Shown here in pieces: positions 8,095-16,468 of a DNA stretch of 64,000 nt (the first letter of the stretch is position 1; each line of letters starts with the position of its first letter). The position numbers and the translations under genes are program-made. Source of the DNA: Thiocapsa rosea. GTDB lineage: Bacteria; Pseudomonadota; Gammaproteobacteria; Chromatiales; Chromatiaceae. Location: positions 4,258,501-4,322,500 of the forward strand of contig NZ_RBXL01000001.1 in NCBI RefSeq assembly GCF_003634315.1, given 5' to 3'. The notes beneath the pieces were generated by a model that saw only the letters and a list, made by a program, of their open reading frames with translations, searched no databases and had not been told where the DNA came from.

Positions 8095-9642
8095 ATGCGT
8101 ATCAAGCAACAGATGGGTATCGTCTTCAACCTGGATAAGTGTCTGGGTTGTCAAACCTGCACCATTGCGTGCAAGAACGTGTGGACCAACCGCGAAGGCG
8201 CGGAATACATGTTCTGGAACAATGTCGAGACCAAGCCGGGTGCGGGCTATCCCAAGCAATGGGAGAACCAAGACAAGTACCGCGGTGGTTGGAAGGAGGA
8301 TCCGGGTGCGGATGCGCCCAAGCTGAATCAGGCCTCGCGCTTTTGGGAGATGATCAGCCTCTTCTACAACCCTGTTCTGCCGCAGATGGACGACTATTAC
8401 GGCAAGGGCCCCTTCACCTTCACCTACGAGGATCTTCATTCGGAGCAGCCGACCAAGTATTCGCAACCGGTCGCACGCCCCAAGTCGCAGATTACCGGCG
8501 AGGAAGACATCGAGCTGACCTACGGCGTGAATTGGGAGGACAATGGCGCCGGCACCCATGAAGAGGGAACGGGCAAGCTCGATTACAACTTCATGGACAT
8601 GACGCCTGCGGCGCGTCAGGCGCTTCTGAAGTTCGAGAACTCCTTCATGATGTATCTGCCGCGCATCTGCAATCACTGCCTGAATCCGGCGTGCGTAGGC
8701 TCCTGCCCATCGGGTGCGAACTACAAGCGCGAAGAGGACGGCGTGGTCCTGATCGATCAGGATCGGTGCCGGGGTTGGCGCTATTGCGTCTCGGGTTGTC
8801 CTTACAAGAAGACCTATTACAACTGGCGCACGGGTAAGTCGGAGAAATGTATTCTCTGCTTCCCGCGGCTCGAAACCGGCCAGCCGCCGATGTGCTTCCA
8901 GGCGTGCGTGGGTCGTATTCGCTATCTCGGCCCGCTGCTCTACGATCTTGATCGGGTCGCCGAGACGGCGAATGCGCCTGAGCACGAGTTGGTGGATCGG
9001 CATCGCGACATCATCCTGAACCCCTTCGACCCGGAGATCATTGCCGAGGCGAAGCGTCAAGGCATCTCGGACAACTGGCTGGATGCCTGCCGCCGCTCGC
9101 CGGTCTACAAGATGGTCAAGGAATGGGAGATCGCGCTGCCGCTGCATCCGGAGTTCCGCACGCTGCCGAGCCTCTTCTATATCCCCCCGGAGAGTCCGGT
9201 GCAAACGGCCAAGCCGAATGATCGCGGCACGCTCGATATGGTCGACGGCGGCACGGTGCTGCCGGATCTGAAGGAGTTCCGCATTCCGATCGAATATCTG
9301 GCCCGACTGTTGGCTGCGGGCAATACGAAGCTGGTCGAGACGGCCCTGCTGCGCCAGCTCGCATTGCGCGAGTTCCGTCGCCAGGAGCGTGTGGAGGGTC
9401 GCACCGACGATACCGTCCTGAAGGCCGTCGGACTGACGATCGAGCAAGCACGGCATATGCATCGGCTGCTCTCGCTCGCGCACTTCCACGAACGGTTCGT
9501 TATCGCGACCTCGCGCACGGAAGACACCGACAACGCGCCTTACCTGGAGCGTGGTTTCACCGGGTACGACCTGCTCGCCCCCGAGCAGAGTCCGAAGCGG
9601 CGCACATCGTTCCACGGCAACAAGATGGGTGTGGGGAGCTGA
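8095..9642 (+). CDS. narH: Nar/Nxr beta subunit, iron-sulfur electron-transfer protein
   Basis: This 515-residue protein carries four ferredoxin-type cysteine groups: CLGCQTCTIAC near residue 19, CNHCLNPACVGSCP near 191, CRGWRYCVSGCPYKK near 223 and the CILCFPR/CFQAC pair near 260. The tryptophan in CRGW marks the [3Fe-4S] cluster, as in NarH and NxrB. It relays electrons between the alpha subunit and the membrane haems. The downstream overlap-free spacing (two bases to narJ) and common strand show one operon. It is full length and undamaged. Confidence 0.95.
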   Translation: MRIKQQMGIVFNLDKCLGCQTCTIACKNVWTNREGAEYMFWNNVETKPGAGYPKQWENQDKYRGGWKEDPGADAPKLNQASRFWEMISLFYNPVLPQMDDYYGKGPFTFTYEDLHSEQPTKYSQPVARPKSQITGEEDIELTYGVNWEDNGAGTHEEGTGKLDYNFMDMTPAARQALLKFENSFMMYLPRICNHCLNPACVGSCPSGANYKREEDGVVLIDQDRCRGWRYCVSGCPYKKTYYNWRTGKSEKCILCFPRLETGQPPMCFQACVGRIRYLGPLLYDLDRVAETANAPEHELVDRHRDIILNPFDPEIIAEAKRQGISDNWLDACRRSPVYKMVKEWEIALPLHPEFRTLPSLFYIPPESPVQTAKPNDRGTLDMVDGGTVLPDLKEFRIPIEYLARLLAAGNTKLVETALLRQLALREFRRQERVEGRTDDTVLKAVGLTIEQARHMHRLLSLAHFHERFVIATSRTEDTDNAPYLERGFTGYDLLAPEQSPKRRTSFHGNKMGVGS

Positions 9643-9644
9643 CC

Positions 9645-10394
9645 ATGAGCGCAGTCCAATCGACCGAAGCCTACGTATCGGGTCCGGGTGCGTCCGGAGC
9701 AGTCTCGACGGGGTCGGCCGGCTGGGATCTCGGGGCCATGTACGGGTTGATCGCAGAGCTTTTGCTCAATCCATCCGTCCGGGACGCCGGGCGGGTGGAG
9801 CGCTTCCTCCAGGCCATCCCGGAGACGCCGATGCGCGAGCGCATCGAGCGTTTCCTGGCATCCCCAGCCGCGCACAACGTCGACGAGTACACCGCCACCC
9901 TGGAGCTGACGCCGCCCTGTCCGCTCTACCTGGGGTCGCACATGTACGAGGAGCCCAACTCCTGCCGGGGCGCCGGTGCCTGCGGGCGCAATCAGTACAT
10001 GATCGAGCTGAAGGCGAGTTACGAGCATTTCGGGTTCGATCTCGCCATCACCGAGCTGCCTGATTTTTTGCCGGTGATGATCGAGTTCCTGGCCGTGAGC
10101 AGCGCGCATCCGGAACGCGACGGTATCGGGCTGCGACGCCGCTTCGTAGACCAATACCTGCAGCCCGGCATCCCGGCGATGCGCAAAGCGCTGCAGAAGT
10201 ACGAGAGCGTCTACGACCTGCTGATGGAAGCGCTCGAGTTTGTCGCGGAGGAGGATCTGGAGCGTCTCGCCGATGATCCCGTCTGGCTCGCTCCGGAGGT
10301 TCAAGCGACGATCCCGGTGCGCAAGGGTACCTCGTCGACGCCGGGGCTCTCGCCATCTCCTGAACTGTCCACCACCGGTTGGGGGCGCCAATGA
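9645..10394 (+). CDS. narJ: Nitrate reductase molybdenum cofactor assembly chaperone
   Basis: This 249-residue TorD/NarJ-family protein is an all-helical private chaperone that binds the apo-alpha subunit and gates cofactor insertion and membrane docking. Family features include YGLIAELLLNP near the N-terminus and the PDFLPVMIEFLA segment (NarJ DHLPVVLEFL) near residue 145. It begins two bases after narH and overlaps the next gene by ATGA. The Ser/Gly-rich start and Pro/Ser tail are probably disordered. The family call is firm; private pairing with this alpha subunit follows from operon position. Confidence 0.9.
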   Translation: MSAVQSTEAYVSGPGASGAVSTGSAGWDLGAMYGLIAELLLNPSVRDAGRVERFLQAIPETPMRERIERFLASPAAHNVDEYTATLELTPPCPLYLGSHMYEEPNSCRGAGACGRNQYMIELKASYEHFGFDLAITELPDFLPVMIEFLAVSSAHPERDGIGLRRRFVDQYLQPGIPAMRKALQKYESVYDLLMEALEFVAEEDLERLADDPVWLAPEVQATIPVRKGTSSTPGLSPSPELSTTGWGRQ

Positions 10395-11926
10395 ACAACA
10401 TCCTGTTTTCGAGTTATGTCATCTGGGGTGTCTTCCCCTACGTGGCACTGACGCTCTTCTTCGTCGTACCCTTTATTCGGATGGTCTATCGGCCGTTCGG
10501 GATGTCGACCCGCGCGAGCGGGATCTTCCATGGCCAGGGCATCCTCGGACTCGCCGCGCATCTTCTGCATTGGGGCATCTTCCTGGTCTTCTTTGGTCAT
10601 CTCGCCGGATTGATCGGCGGGATGCTGGGGTGGCGGAGTTGGGTCGGCGCCTTCTTTTGGTTGGCGACACTCGGTGGTTTGGTCGCGATCATCGGGTCGG
10701 TGATTGCACTGATCAGGCGGACTGTTGTTCCCGAGATGCGCGCGATGAGTCAGCCCGATGACTACATCGTGCATCTGTTCCTCATCGCGATTCTGGGCGT
10801 TGCCATCTATCAAGCGTTGGGGGATCGTATTTGGGGCGTCTCCTATACGGCAGCGCCTTGGTTCGCCAGCCTTTGGCGGCTTTCACCGCAGCCGGAGCTG
10901 ATGGCATCCGCGCCGCTGTTGTCGAAGGTCCATATCCTGCTCGCGTTCGCCTTCGCGGCCTATTTCCCCTTCACGAAGCTGATCCATGCCTGGACGCTGC
11001 CGGTCAACTATCTGGTGCGACCCTATCAGGTCTTGCGCACGACGGCGAAGAAGTTCCAGAACGGCTGGGTGTTGGGGTGCTGGGAGTTCAAAGGCGTCAC
11101 CGACAAGTCCTATATGACCTATCTGACCGCAGGTGTAGTCGGCGTCTTGGTCGTCATCGCCTTCGTCCTGCCTAGTCCGAAAGGCGATGGCCTGGTTCAA
11201 GCCGCGCATGCGGCGACATCGGTCGAGCCGACGGGGCCGGACTCGAGTCAAGCGCAGAAGGTTCTGGAAGGCTATCCGCTCTATGTCAGCCAATGCGCGC
11301 GCTGCCATGGTCTCCAGGGACACGGAGACGGTCCGGGCGCGAATTCTCCGACCTTCTCCGTCGTTCCCAGAAACCTCGCCGAAGGCCATTTTCAGTTCAT
11401 CTCGACATCGAACGGGGTCGCTTCGGACGAGGATATCCGGCATGCCATCGTCCACGGGCTGACCGGTTCCGGAATGCCCGGTTTCGCGGCACTCTCGGAG
11501 CGGCAGATCGACTCGCTGGTGCGTACGGTCGAGCAGTTCTGGAAGGACCGACCGACGCCGGGCGAGACGATCGAGGTTCCGGCGCGACCCGAGCCGACGG
11601 TCGCCATGATCAAGGAGGGCAAGGAGCTTTACGCCGGCATGTGCGCGGTCTGTCACGGCCCGACCGGCGCCGGCGACGGTGTCCTGACCGCGCTGCGAAC
11701 GGACGCGGCGGGTCGCACTGTGCCAACGCGCAATCTGCGTACCGAGCCGCTCAAGGGTGGATCGAGCGAGACACAGCTCTACTATCGCATCGCCGCGGGG
11801 CTGCCGAGAAACAAGGATGAATGGCTGATGCCCGCCTATGCGAATCTGGGCCCGGAGAAGATCTGGGCACTGATCACCTACCTGGAGTCGGAGGTGTTTC
11901 CGCAACGGCGCATCGCCGGACGCTGA
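10391..11926 (+). CDS. narI: NarI-type cytochrome b fused to di-haem cytochrome c
   Basis: Residues 1-230 are a NarI gamma subunit with all four haem b ligands conserved in position: His60/His70 and His181/His199, spaced exactly as in E. coli NarI (10 and 18). Unlike NarI, the chain then crosses the membrane once more (about 243-262). It enters the periplasm and carries two c-type haem sites, CARCH (302-306) and CAVCH (418-422), in tandem class-I-like domains. The extra helix explains how the C-terminus reaches the compartment where haem c is attached. The complex could therefore exchange electrons with periplasmic cytochromes as well as quinones. It is the last gene of the operon, overlapping narJ by ATGA. 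Confidence 0.93.
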   Translation: MNNILFSSYVIWGVFPYVALTLFFVVPFIRMVYRPFGMSTRASGIFHGQGILGLAAHLLHWGIFLVFFGHLAGLIGGMLGWRSWVGAFFWLATLGGLVAIIGSVIALIRRTVVPEMRAMSQPDDYIVHLFLIAILGVAIYQALGDRIWGVSYTAAPWFASLWRLSPQPELMASAPLLSKVHILLAFAFAAYFPFTKLIHAWTLPVNYLVRPYQVLRTTAKKFQNGWVLGCWEFKGVTDKSYMTYLTAGVVGVLVVIAFVLPSPKGDGLVQAAHAATSVEPTGPDSSQAQKVLEGYPLYVSQCARCHGLQGHGDGPGANSPTFSVVPRNLAEGHFQFISTSNGVASDEDIRHAIVHGLTGSGMPGFAALSERQIDSLVRTVEQFWKDRPTPGETIEVPARPEPTVAMIKEGKELYAGMCAVCHGPTGAGDGVLTALRTDAAGRTVPTRNLRTEPLKGGSSETQLYYRIAAGLPRNKDEWLMPAYANLGPEKIWALITYLESEVFPQRRIAGR

Positions 11927-12120
11927 TCGCCGCGACCGCATAGCCTCGGGTCGCCGTATGGCCCTCGGCGTGCGGTGCAGTGGCAACGGCACCCCATCGA
12001 AGAACCTCTGACAAACGCCGCAGGACGACTCGTCCGGCGCTGCGGCACCGCGGGTCATCCGTCCGGCGACGTCCGGGATCCGCGGGATCATCACTCCGAA
12101 TCCGAGGCGCCGGCGCAACG

Positions 12121-13209
12121 ATGGCATCTCCAACGCGCTCGCAGGCCGTCTCGACCGTGGCTCGGTATTGGATCGAGAAGCTGCCGCCGTCTTACTTTTC
12201 ATTGGTCATGGCGACGGGCATCCTCTCCATTGCGTGTGATCTGGTCGGCCTCGACTGGATCGCCATGCCCTTGCTCTGGGTCAACCTGCTGGCCTTCGGC
12301 GTCTTGTGGCTGATGACCGGCATTCGGGTCCTGGTCTGTCCCGCGCATCTCCTCGACGATCTCAGGGCGCATGCCTTGGGTCCGGGGTATTTTACGATCG
12401 TTGCGGGCACCTGTGTTCTGGGGGCACAGATCCTCACGTTGACGGGGAAGCAGGACCTTGCATTCGGGCTTTGGATCTTCGGCGCATGCCTGTGGCTCCT
12501 GATCACCTATGCCTTTTTTACCGCCATCATCGTTCATCCGAGCAAGCCGTCCTTGACGGATGGCCTCAGCGGTGTGTGGCTCATTGCATCGGTTGCCACG
12601 CAGTCCATTGCCGTACTGGGCACCATGCTCGCGTCCGGTTTTCCGGAGTATCAGCAGCTGATGCTCTTTCTCGGTCTGTTCTTTTATTTCATGGGGTGCA
12701 TGCTCTATATCAACATCATCGCGCTAGTCTTCTATCGCTTGACCTTCATGCAGTTGGAGCCGGCGAGCTTTACCCCGCCATACTGGGTCAGTATGGGCGC
12801 GACCGCGATCGCCACGCAGGCCGGGGCGACACTGATTCTCCATGCCGAGGAATCGCGCTTGCTTGGCGAGCTGATTCCGTTCCTCAAAGGTTTCACCCTC
12901 TTCTTTTGGGCCGCCGGGACCTGGTGGATACCGCTCCTCATAGCCCTGGGGATCTGGACGCATTGGCTCAGACGCGTGCCGATCGTCTACACACCGTTAT
13001 TCTGGGGCGCGGTGTTTCCCTTGGGCATGTATACGGCGAGCACCTCGTTGTTGGCGAAGGCATTGCCGCTGGACGGCCTGACCTGGATCCCGGCGATCAC
13101 CGTCTACATCGCGCTCGTAGCCTGGGGGCTGACCTTTTTCGGTCTTCTCAGGCGTTTGTCCAGAGCGATCGGGGCTTTGGTCAGAGTCTCCGTTTCCGCA
13201 GGGGGTTAA
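12121..13209 (+). CDS. TDT/SLAC1-family anion channel or transporter
   Basis: This is a 362-residue integral membrane protein with about ten hydrophobic helices. The opening LPPSYFSLVMATGILSIA matches the TehA/SLAC1/Mae1 (voltage-dependent anion channel) family. The chosen ATG 12121 puts the family start at the N-terminus; an upstream ATG at 11980 would add an Arg-rich, implausible leader. Family members move small anions such as nitrate, chloride, malate or sulfite. Next to a Nar/Nxr operon that lacks narK, a nitrate/nitrite channel is an attractive inference. The gap of 194 bases suggests its own promoter. Confidence 0.85.
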   Translation: MASPTRSQAVSTVARYWIEKLPPSYFSLVMATGILSIACDLVGLDWIAMPLLWVNLLAFGVLWLMTGIRVLVCPAHLLDDLRAHALGPGYFTIVAGTCVLGAQILTLTGKQDLAFGLWIFGACLWLLITYAFFTAIIVHPSKPSLTDGLSGVWLIASVATQSIAVLGTMLASGFPEYQQLMLFLGLFFYFMGCMLYINIIALVFYRLTFMQLEPASFTPPYWVSMGATAIATQAGATLILHAEESRLLGELIPFLKGFTLFFWAAGTWWIPLLIALGIWTHWLRRVPIVYTPLFWGAVFPLGMYTASTSLLAKALPLDGLTWIPAITVYIALVAWGLTFFGLLRRLSRAIGALVRVSVSAGG

Positions 13210-13212
13210 CGA

Positions 13213-13255
13213 ATCCCATCCAAGAACATCGCATACCGCGCCGGGTGCGGTTTAA
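13213..13255. repeat. Half copy of TTAAACCGCG repeat family
   Basis: The segment carries CCCATCCAAGAACATCGCAT and ends in GCGGTTTAA. It matches the right half of the copies at 44302-44388 and 48519-48604. It lies in the short gap between two convergent genes. Confidence 0.75.
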
Positions 13256-13303
13256 GGACGTGGAACATTCCGGATAATCGCCTCGCGTCGCGCCAAGCGC
13301 CCC

Positions 13304-13945
13304 TCATCGGATCGACTGCACATCGAGTTGGCAGGCAGCGAGAAAATCCTTGCGCATCAGGAGCCCGAGGAGACGACCGCGCTCGTCGACGACCGGCATG
13401 CTGCGCCCGCCGTGGCTCTTGAAGGCGGACATGATCTCCGAGAAGCCGGCGTGCTCGGGTACGCAGATCGCCGGGGATGTCATCATCGCGCTCGTCGCGG
13501 TTTCGTGACAGCAGTGGGCGAGTCGGTCGCATTGCTCGAGCAATCGCGGAAGCAGCTCCAAAAAACTCTCCGCTCCGAGTCGCTTGAGAATATCCGTCTC
13601 GGTCAGGATCCCCCTCACCAGACCACCGCCCACGACCACCGGCAGCGCCTTGACGCCTTGGCGGACGAACAATCCGGCCGCTTGGTGAAGCGGTGTCGTC
13701 GGCTGCAGCGGTTGGATCGGCGAGCGCATGAGGTTTCTCGCACACATGCGGCTATTCATGCGCTCGACGGCATGGGCATGGGCGAGGTGATAAATGGTTC
13801 TGAAGTCGGTCGTCGTAATGTCGATATAGCCCGGGATCTTCCGCATCGCATCCAGGATGTCGTCGTCGGAAAGTTCGAGCTCCCGGATCTCGTCGATGTC
13901 GGCGTGGTCCGGTTCCTGAAAGAGATGAAGATGGTTCTCTGTCAC
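13304..13945 (-). CDS. CBS-domain pair protein
   Basis: This 213-residue soluble protein has two CBS motifs. One begins near residue 69 (MRSPIQPLQPTTPLHQAAGLF...GILTETDIL) and the second near 153 (MTSPAICVPEHAGFSEIM...LGLLMRKDFL). CBS pairs bind adenine nucleotides and gate transporters or enzymes. In many HPP-family transporters a CBS pair is fused behind the membrane domain. Here an HPP protein without CBS lies nearby, so this may be its detached regulatory partner (inference). The start is GTG with GGGGG seven bases upstream. An FNR/DNR-like box lies about 75 bases upstream. Confidence 0.8.
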   Translation of the reverse strand: MTENHLHLFQEPDHADIDEIRELELSDDDILDAMRKIPGYIDITTTDFRTIYHLAHAHAVERMNSRMCARNLMRSPIQPLQPTTPLHQAAGLFVRQGVKALPVVVGGGLVRGILTETDILKRLGAESFLELLPRLLEQCDRLAHCCHETATSAMMTSPAICVPEHAGFSEIMSAFKSHGGRSMPVVDERGRLLGLLMRKDFLAACQLDVQSIR

Positions 13946-14016
13946 CTGATGCCCCCAATGATCGGTTTCAGCGCCGCTGGCCGAGCCTATTAGGCGTGGC
14001 TCATCCGCAGATCGCC

Positions 14017-14030
14017 TTGAGGCAGATCAA
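14017..14030 (-). promoter_or_regulatory. FNR/DNR-type operator upstream of the CBS gene
   Basis: The sequence TTGAGGCAGATCAA fits TTGAN-N4-NTCAA, the palindrome bound by FNR, ANR and DNR regulators. It lies 72-85 bases before the GTG start of the CBS gene, a usual activator distance. Two similar boxes occur in the same island. Binding is inferred, not shown. Confidence 0.6.
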
Positions 14031-14548
14031 TCGACGTGTTTCGGCTGATGCCCGAGCACCGGTGACTGCTCCGAGCGCATCGCCGTGCCGTCCATCCCGA
14101 GCACCTGTCCGAGGAGCTGTTGCGAGCGTTCGGCGATAAAGGCCGGGGAGAGGCGGCGCTCCGCGAACAAGAGCTCTCGAGTGGCCCGACGATCCTGGTA
14201 GAGGATCTGCTCGGGTGTCGGACTAAAGGGCCGCTCCAGGCAGATGCGTGCGATACGACCGAGATTCACGCCGCGACCGTCGTCGAGCAGGATCAGGTGT
14301 GGTGCGAGACCCCGAGCCGGATCCGGTCGAGGAAACTCCAGGACGTCGAGCAGGACGAAGGGCTGCCCGGTCTGGCGAATCCCGAGTTGGATCTCGGTGG
14401 GCTCGAGCTCGACGAGATAGACGGTCCCGCCCACGGCCTCGCGCAGTCGCTCGACCTGACGGGCATAGTCGGCGCTCGGCCAGAGTCGATCGTCGTCGTC
14501 GCTCGTCTCCTGTGCCGTCTGCTCGAAACGGGAGTCCTCCCTGTTCAT
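14027..14548 (-). CDS. Hypothetical protein, 173 residues
   Basis: I do not recognise a family. From ATG 14548, with GGAG upstream, the protein starts MNREDSRFEQ, has an acidic QETSDDDDR segment, and then a sheet-rich middle. A helical C-terminal part contains RRATRELLFAERRLSPAF. No signal peptide or membrane segment is visible. It is divergent from the HPP gene and shares with it a region containing an FNR/DNR-like box, so it may respond to the same nitrogen-oxide or oxygen signal. Codon use resembles the neighbours. Confidence 0.65.
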   Translation of the reverse strand: MNREDSRFEQTAQETSDDDDRLWPSADYARQVERLREAVGGTVYLVELEPTEIQLGIRQTGQPFVLLDVLEFPRPDPARGLAPHLILLDDGRGVNLGRIARICLERPFSPTPEQILYQDRRATRELLFAERRLSPAFIAERSQQLLGQVLGMDGTAMRSEQSPVLGHQPKHVD

Positions 14549-14605
14549 CGATCGCCTCGCTCTCCGTTTGTGTTGTATGACGTGCCGACAGATTTCATGC
14601 CCGGC

Positions 14606-14619
14606 TTGATATGGGTCAA
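14606..14619 (+). promoter_or_regulatory. FNR/DNR-type operator between divergent genes
   Basis: TTGATATGGGTCAA matches TTGAT-N4-GTCAA, the form common in denitrification promoters. It lies 58 bases before the hypothetical gene on the minus strand and about 115-135 bases before the HPP gene, so it could serve either or both. Confidence 0.65.
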
Positions 14620-14732
14620 GGTTCGGACCGAGCGGCAAGATTCAAATCCCGGTCAAGGGCTCGGTGCGGTGGTGGAACGGATCGGACGCGCGCCCGAACC
14701 GCCCTGCCGTCGCACCGGAGTCTCCGGTACGC

Positions 14733-15302
14733 ATGCCAATTGGAGGCAATGCCTTGAGCCTGATGGCCTACGTCCGAAAGATGCGCGGGACCACACGCGG
14801 AAGTCCGCCGCGAGTCAGCAATCAGGAGGTCTTCTGGTCGTGGATCGGTGCATTCCTCGGGATCGGCCTGGTTGGTTGGCTCAATCAGGCGTTCTTCTCG
14901 GGGACCGATCTTACCCTGACCGTCGGCTCGCTGGGTGCATCCGCGGTTCTGCTCTACGGGGCGGTGCGCAGTCCATTGGCGCAGCCCCGCAATCTGGTCG
15001 GCGGCCACGTCATCTCGGCGCTGGTCGGTGTGACCAGTTGGAAGCTCCTCTCGGCAGACCCCTGGCTGGCCCAAGCGGTGGCCGTGGCGACGGCCATCGC
15101 GCTGATGCATCTGAGCAAGACCCTGCACCCGCCGGGCGGGGCAACCGCGCTGATCGCGGTCATGGGCTCGGAGGAGATCCACGCGATGGGCTATGTCTAT
15201 GTGCTGATTCCGGCGACGCTCGGGCCGCTGATCCTGTTGGGCGTGGCCTTGATCGTCAACAACATCCCGGCAACCCGACGTTATCCGGAGAGCTGGATAT
15301 GA
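14733..15302 (+). CDS. HPP-family membrane protein, candidate nitrite transporter
   Basis: This is a small membrane protein of about 189 residues with several hydrophobic helices and the family signature LHPPGGATALIAV near residue 128. HPP proteins in cyanobacteria and chloroplasts are known nitrite transporters, which fits a Nar/Nxr neighbourhood. The start is uncertain. ATG 14733 is used here, but TTG 14754 has a better ribosome site (GGAGG seven bases upstream) and a GTG at 14664 would be longer. The stop overlaps the following cytochrome gene (ATGA). The family's usual CBS extension is absent; a separate CBS gene lies nearby. Confidence 0.82.
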   Translation: MPIGGNALSLMAYVRKMRGTTRGSPPRVSNQEVFWSWIGAFLGIGLVGWLNQAFFSGTDLTLTVGSLGASAVLLYGAVRSPLAQPRNLVGGHVISALVGVTSWKLLSADPWLAQAVAVATAIALMHLSKTLHPPGGATALIAVMGSEEIHAMGYVYVLIPATLGPLILLGVALIVNNIPATRRYPESWI

Positions 15303-16015
15303 GTCGAACCGGGTCGCGTGCTGCTCGATGCTTCGGCCTCGTCCTCGGCTGTCTGCTCGCCGTGCCGGTTGCGCTCGCCGAGGAGGTCGAGGATCGGTTC
15401 GCCGACGCCGACCTCGACAACGCCGTCGAGATCAACGAGGTCTGTGCCGGCTGCCACGGCGAGTACGGCCAAGGCGGAAAGGACGGCGAATATCCCCGGC
15501 TGGCCGGTCTCCCCGCCGCTTTCATCGCACGGCAGCTCGACCTGTTCCGAGTGCGCGAGCGCGAGAACCTCGCCATGGTGGAGCACACGGACCACCGGCA
15601 GATGCCGGACTCGGATATCCGCGATATCTCGGCCTTTCTCGCCGCGATCGAGCTGCCGAGTCGCCTCCCGCCGGTCGACGAGAACGCACCTGATTTCAAC
15701 GCCTACGAGCGGCTGATGGCCACCAAACAGATCGTCCAGATCCCGCGCGCGGAGGGCGATACGGTTGCCGGCGGGCGCCTTTACGACAAGGAGTGCGCCT
15801 CCTGCCACGGCCGCGACGGCCGGGGACGCGAGCGCGATGCCGTACCTGTGTTGGCCGGTCAGTACACCGGGTACATGCTGCGCCAGGTCGACAAATACAT
15901 CGACAAGAGGCGTGTCCATGACCCGTCCGACCCGGATGCCGAGGAGCTGCTCGCGGCCTTCACCGCCGAGGAACTGCGCGACATCTTCGCCTACATCTCG
16001 ATCCTGGACGATTGA
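15299..16015 (+). CDS. Exported di-haem cytochrome c (c4-like)
   Basis: This 238-residue protein has an N-terminal signal peptide (CFGLVLGCLLAVPVALAEE) and two class-I haem sites, CAGCH (49-53) and CASCH (166-170). Each is followed by a methionine-containing stretch that could give the sixth ligand (QMPDSDI after the first). Two fused c domains resemble cytochrome c4, a periplasmic electron carrier. It overlaps the HPP gene by ATGA. Its position suggests it takes electrons to or from the NarI-cytochrome c, possibly linking the island to an oxidase or photosynthetic reaction centre (inference). Confidence 0.88.
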   Translation: MSRTGSRAARCFGLVLGCLLAVPVALAEEVEDRFADADLDNAVEINEVCAGCHGEYGQGGKDGEYPRLAGLPAAFIARQLDLFRVRERENLAMVEHTDHRQMPDSDIRDISAFLAAIELPSRLPPVDENAPDFNAYERLMATKQIVQIPRAEGDTVAGGRLYDKECASCHGRDGRGRERDAVPVLAGQYTGYMLRQVDKYIDKRRVHDPSDPDAEELLAAFTAEELRDIFAYISILDD

Positions 16016-16056
16016 TCGTCGAGGCCCCGCTTTGCATCCGTACCCGAGGAAATCCA

Positions 16057-16437
16057 ATGCCGTTCGGCCGACGCATTGCACGCGAGAAGAAGACCATCAC
16101 CGCCATGATGGCGATCTACTGCCGGGATCATCACCCCGGCCCCAAAGGACTCTGCGTCGAGTGCGTGTCCTTGCTCGACTACGCGCATCGCCGTCTCGAC
16201 ACCTGTCCTTTCCAGGAAGAGAAGCCGGCCTGCAATCTCTGCGAGGTGCACTGCTACAGCGCCCTGATGCGCGAGCGGGTGCGCGAGGTCATGCGCTATT
16301 CCGGCCCCCGGATGCTCTGGCCCCATCCGATCCTGAGCCTCGGGCACATCCTCGATAAGCTCCGTCCGGCGCCTCAGTTGAAGAAGGCGACGCGTGGACA
16401 GACAAACAAAACGCCGTCGGACACGACGCCCGAGTGA
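16057..16437 (+). CDS. YgbA/nitrous-oxide-stimulated-promoter family protein
   Basis: This small cysteine-rich cytoplasmic protein of 126 residues has the family pattern EKKTITAMMAIYCRDHH, then CVECVSLLDYA, CPFQEEKPACNLCEVHCY and MRYSGPRM. The paired cysteines may bind metal. In E. coli the homologue YgbA belongs to the nitric-oxide response. ATG 16057 is chosen over 16012 because GAGGA lies just upstream and the protein then begins like the family. It is probably cotranscribed with HPP and the cytochrome from the DNR-like box at 14606. Confidence 0.85.
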   Translation: MPFGRRIAREKKTITAMMAIYCRDHHPGPKGLCVECVSLLDYAHRRLDTCPFQEEKPACNLCEVHCYSALMRERVREVMRYSGPRMLWPHPILSLGHILDKLRPAPQLKKATRGQTNKTPSDTTPE

Positions 16438-16468
16438 TCGCGTTTCCAAGCGATGCCCCGCGGCCGCA

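Noticed and set aside
8068-9615. 515-codon open frame antisense to narH
   Set aside because: It mirrors narH codon bias and shows no family motif.
14120-16015. A 631-codon frame that could suggest a large fused cytochrome
   Set aside because: It begins at TTG and runs antisense to one gene and out of frame through HPP; only the segment from 15299 is coding.
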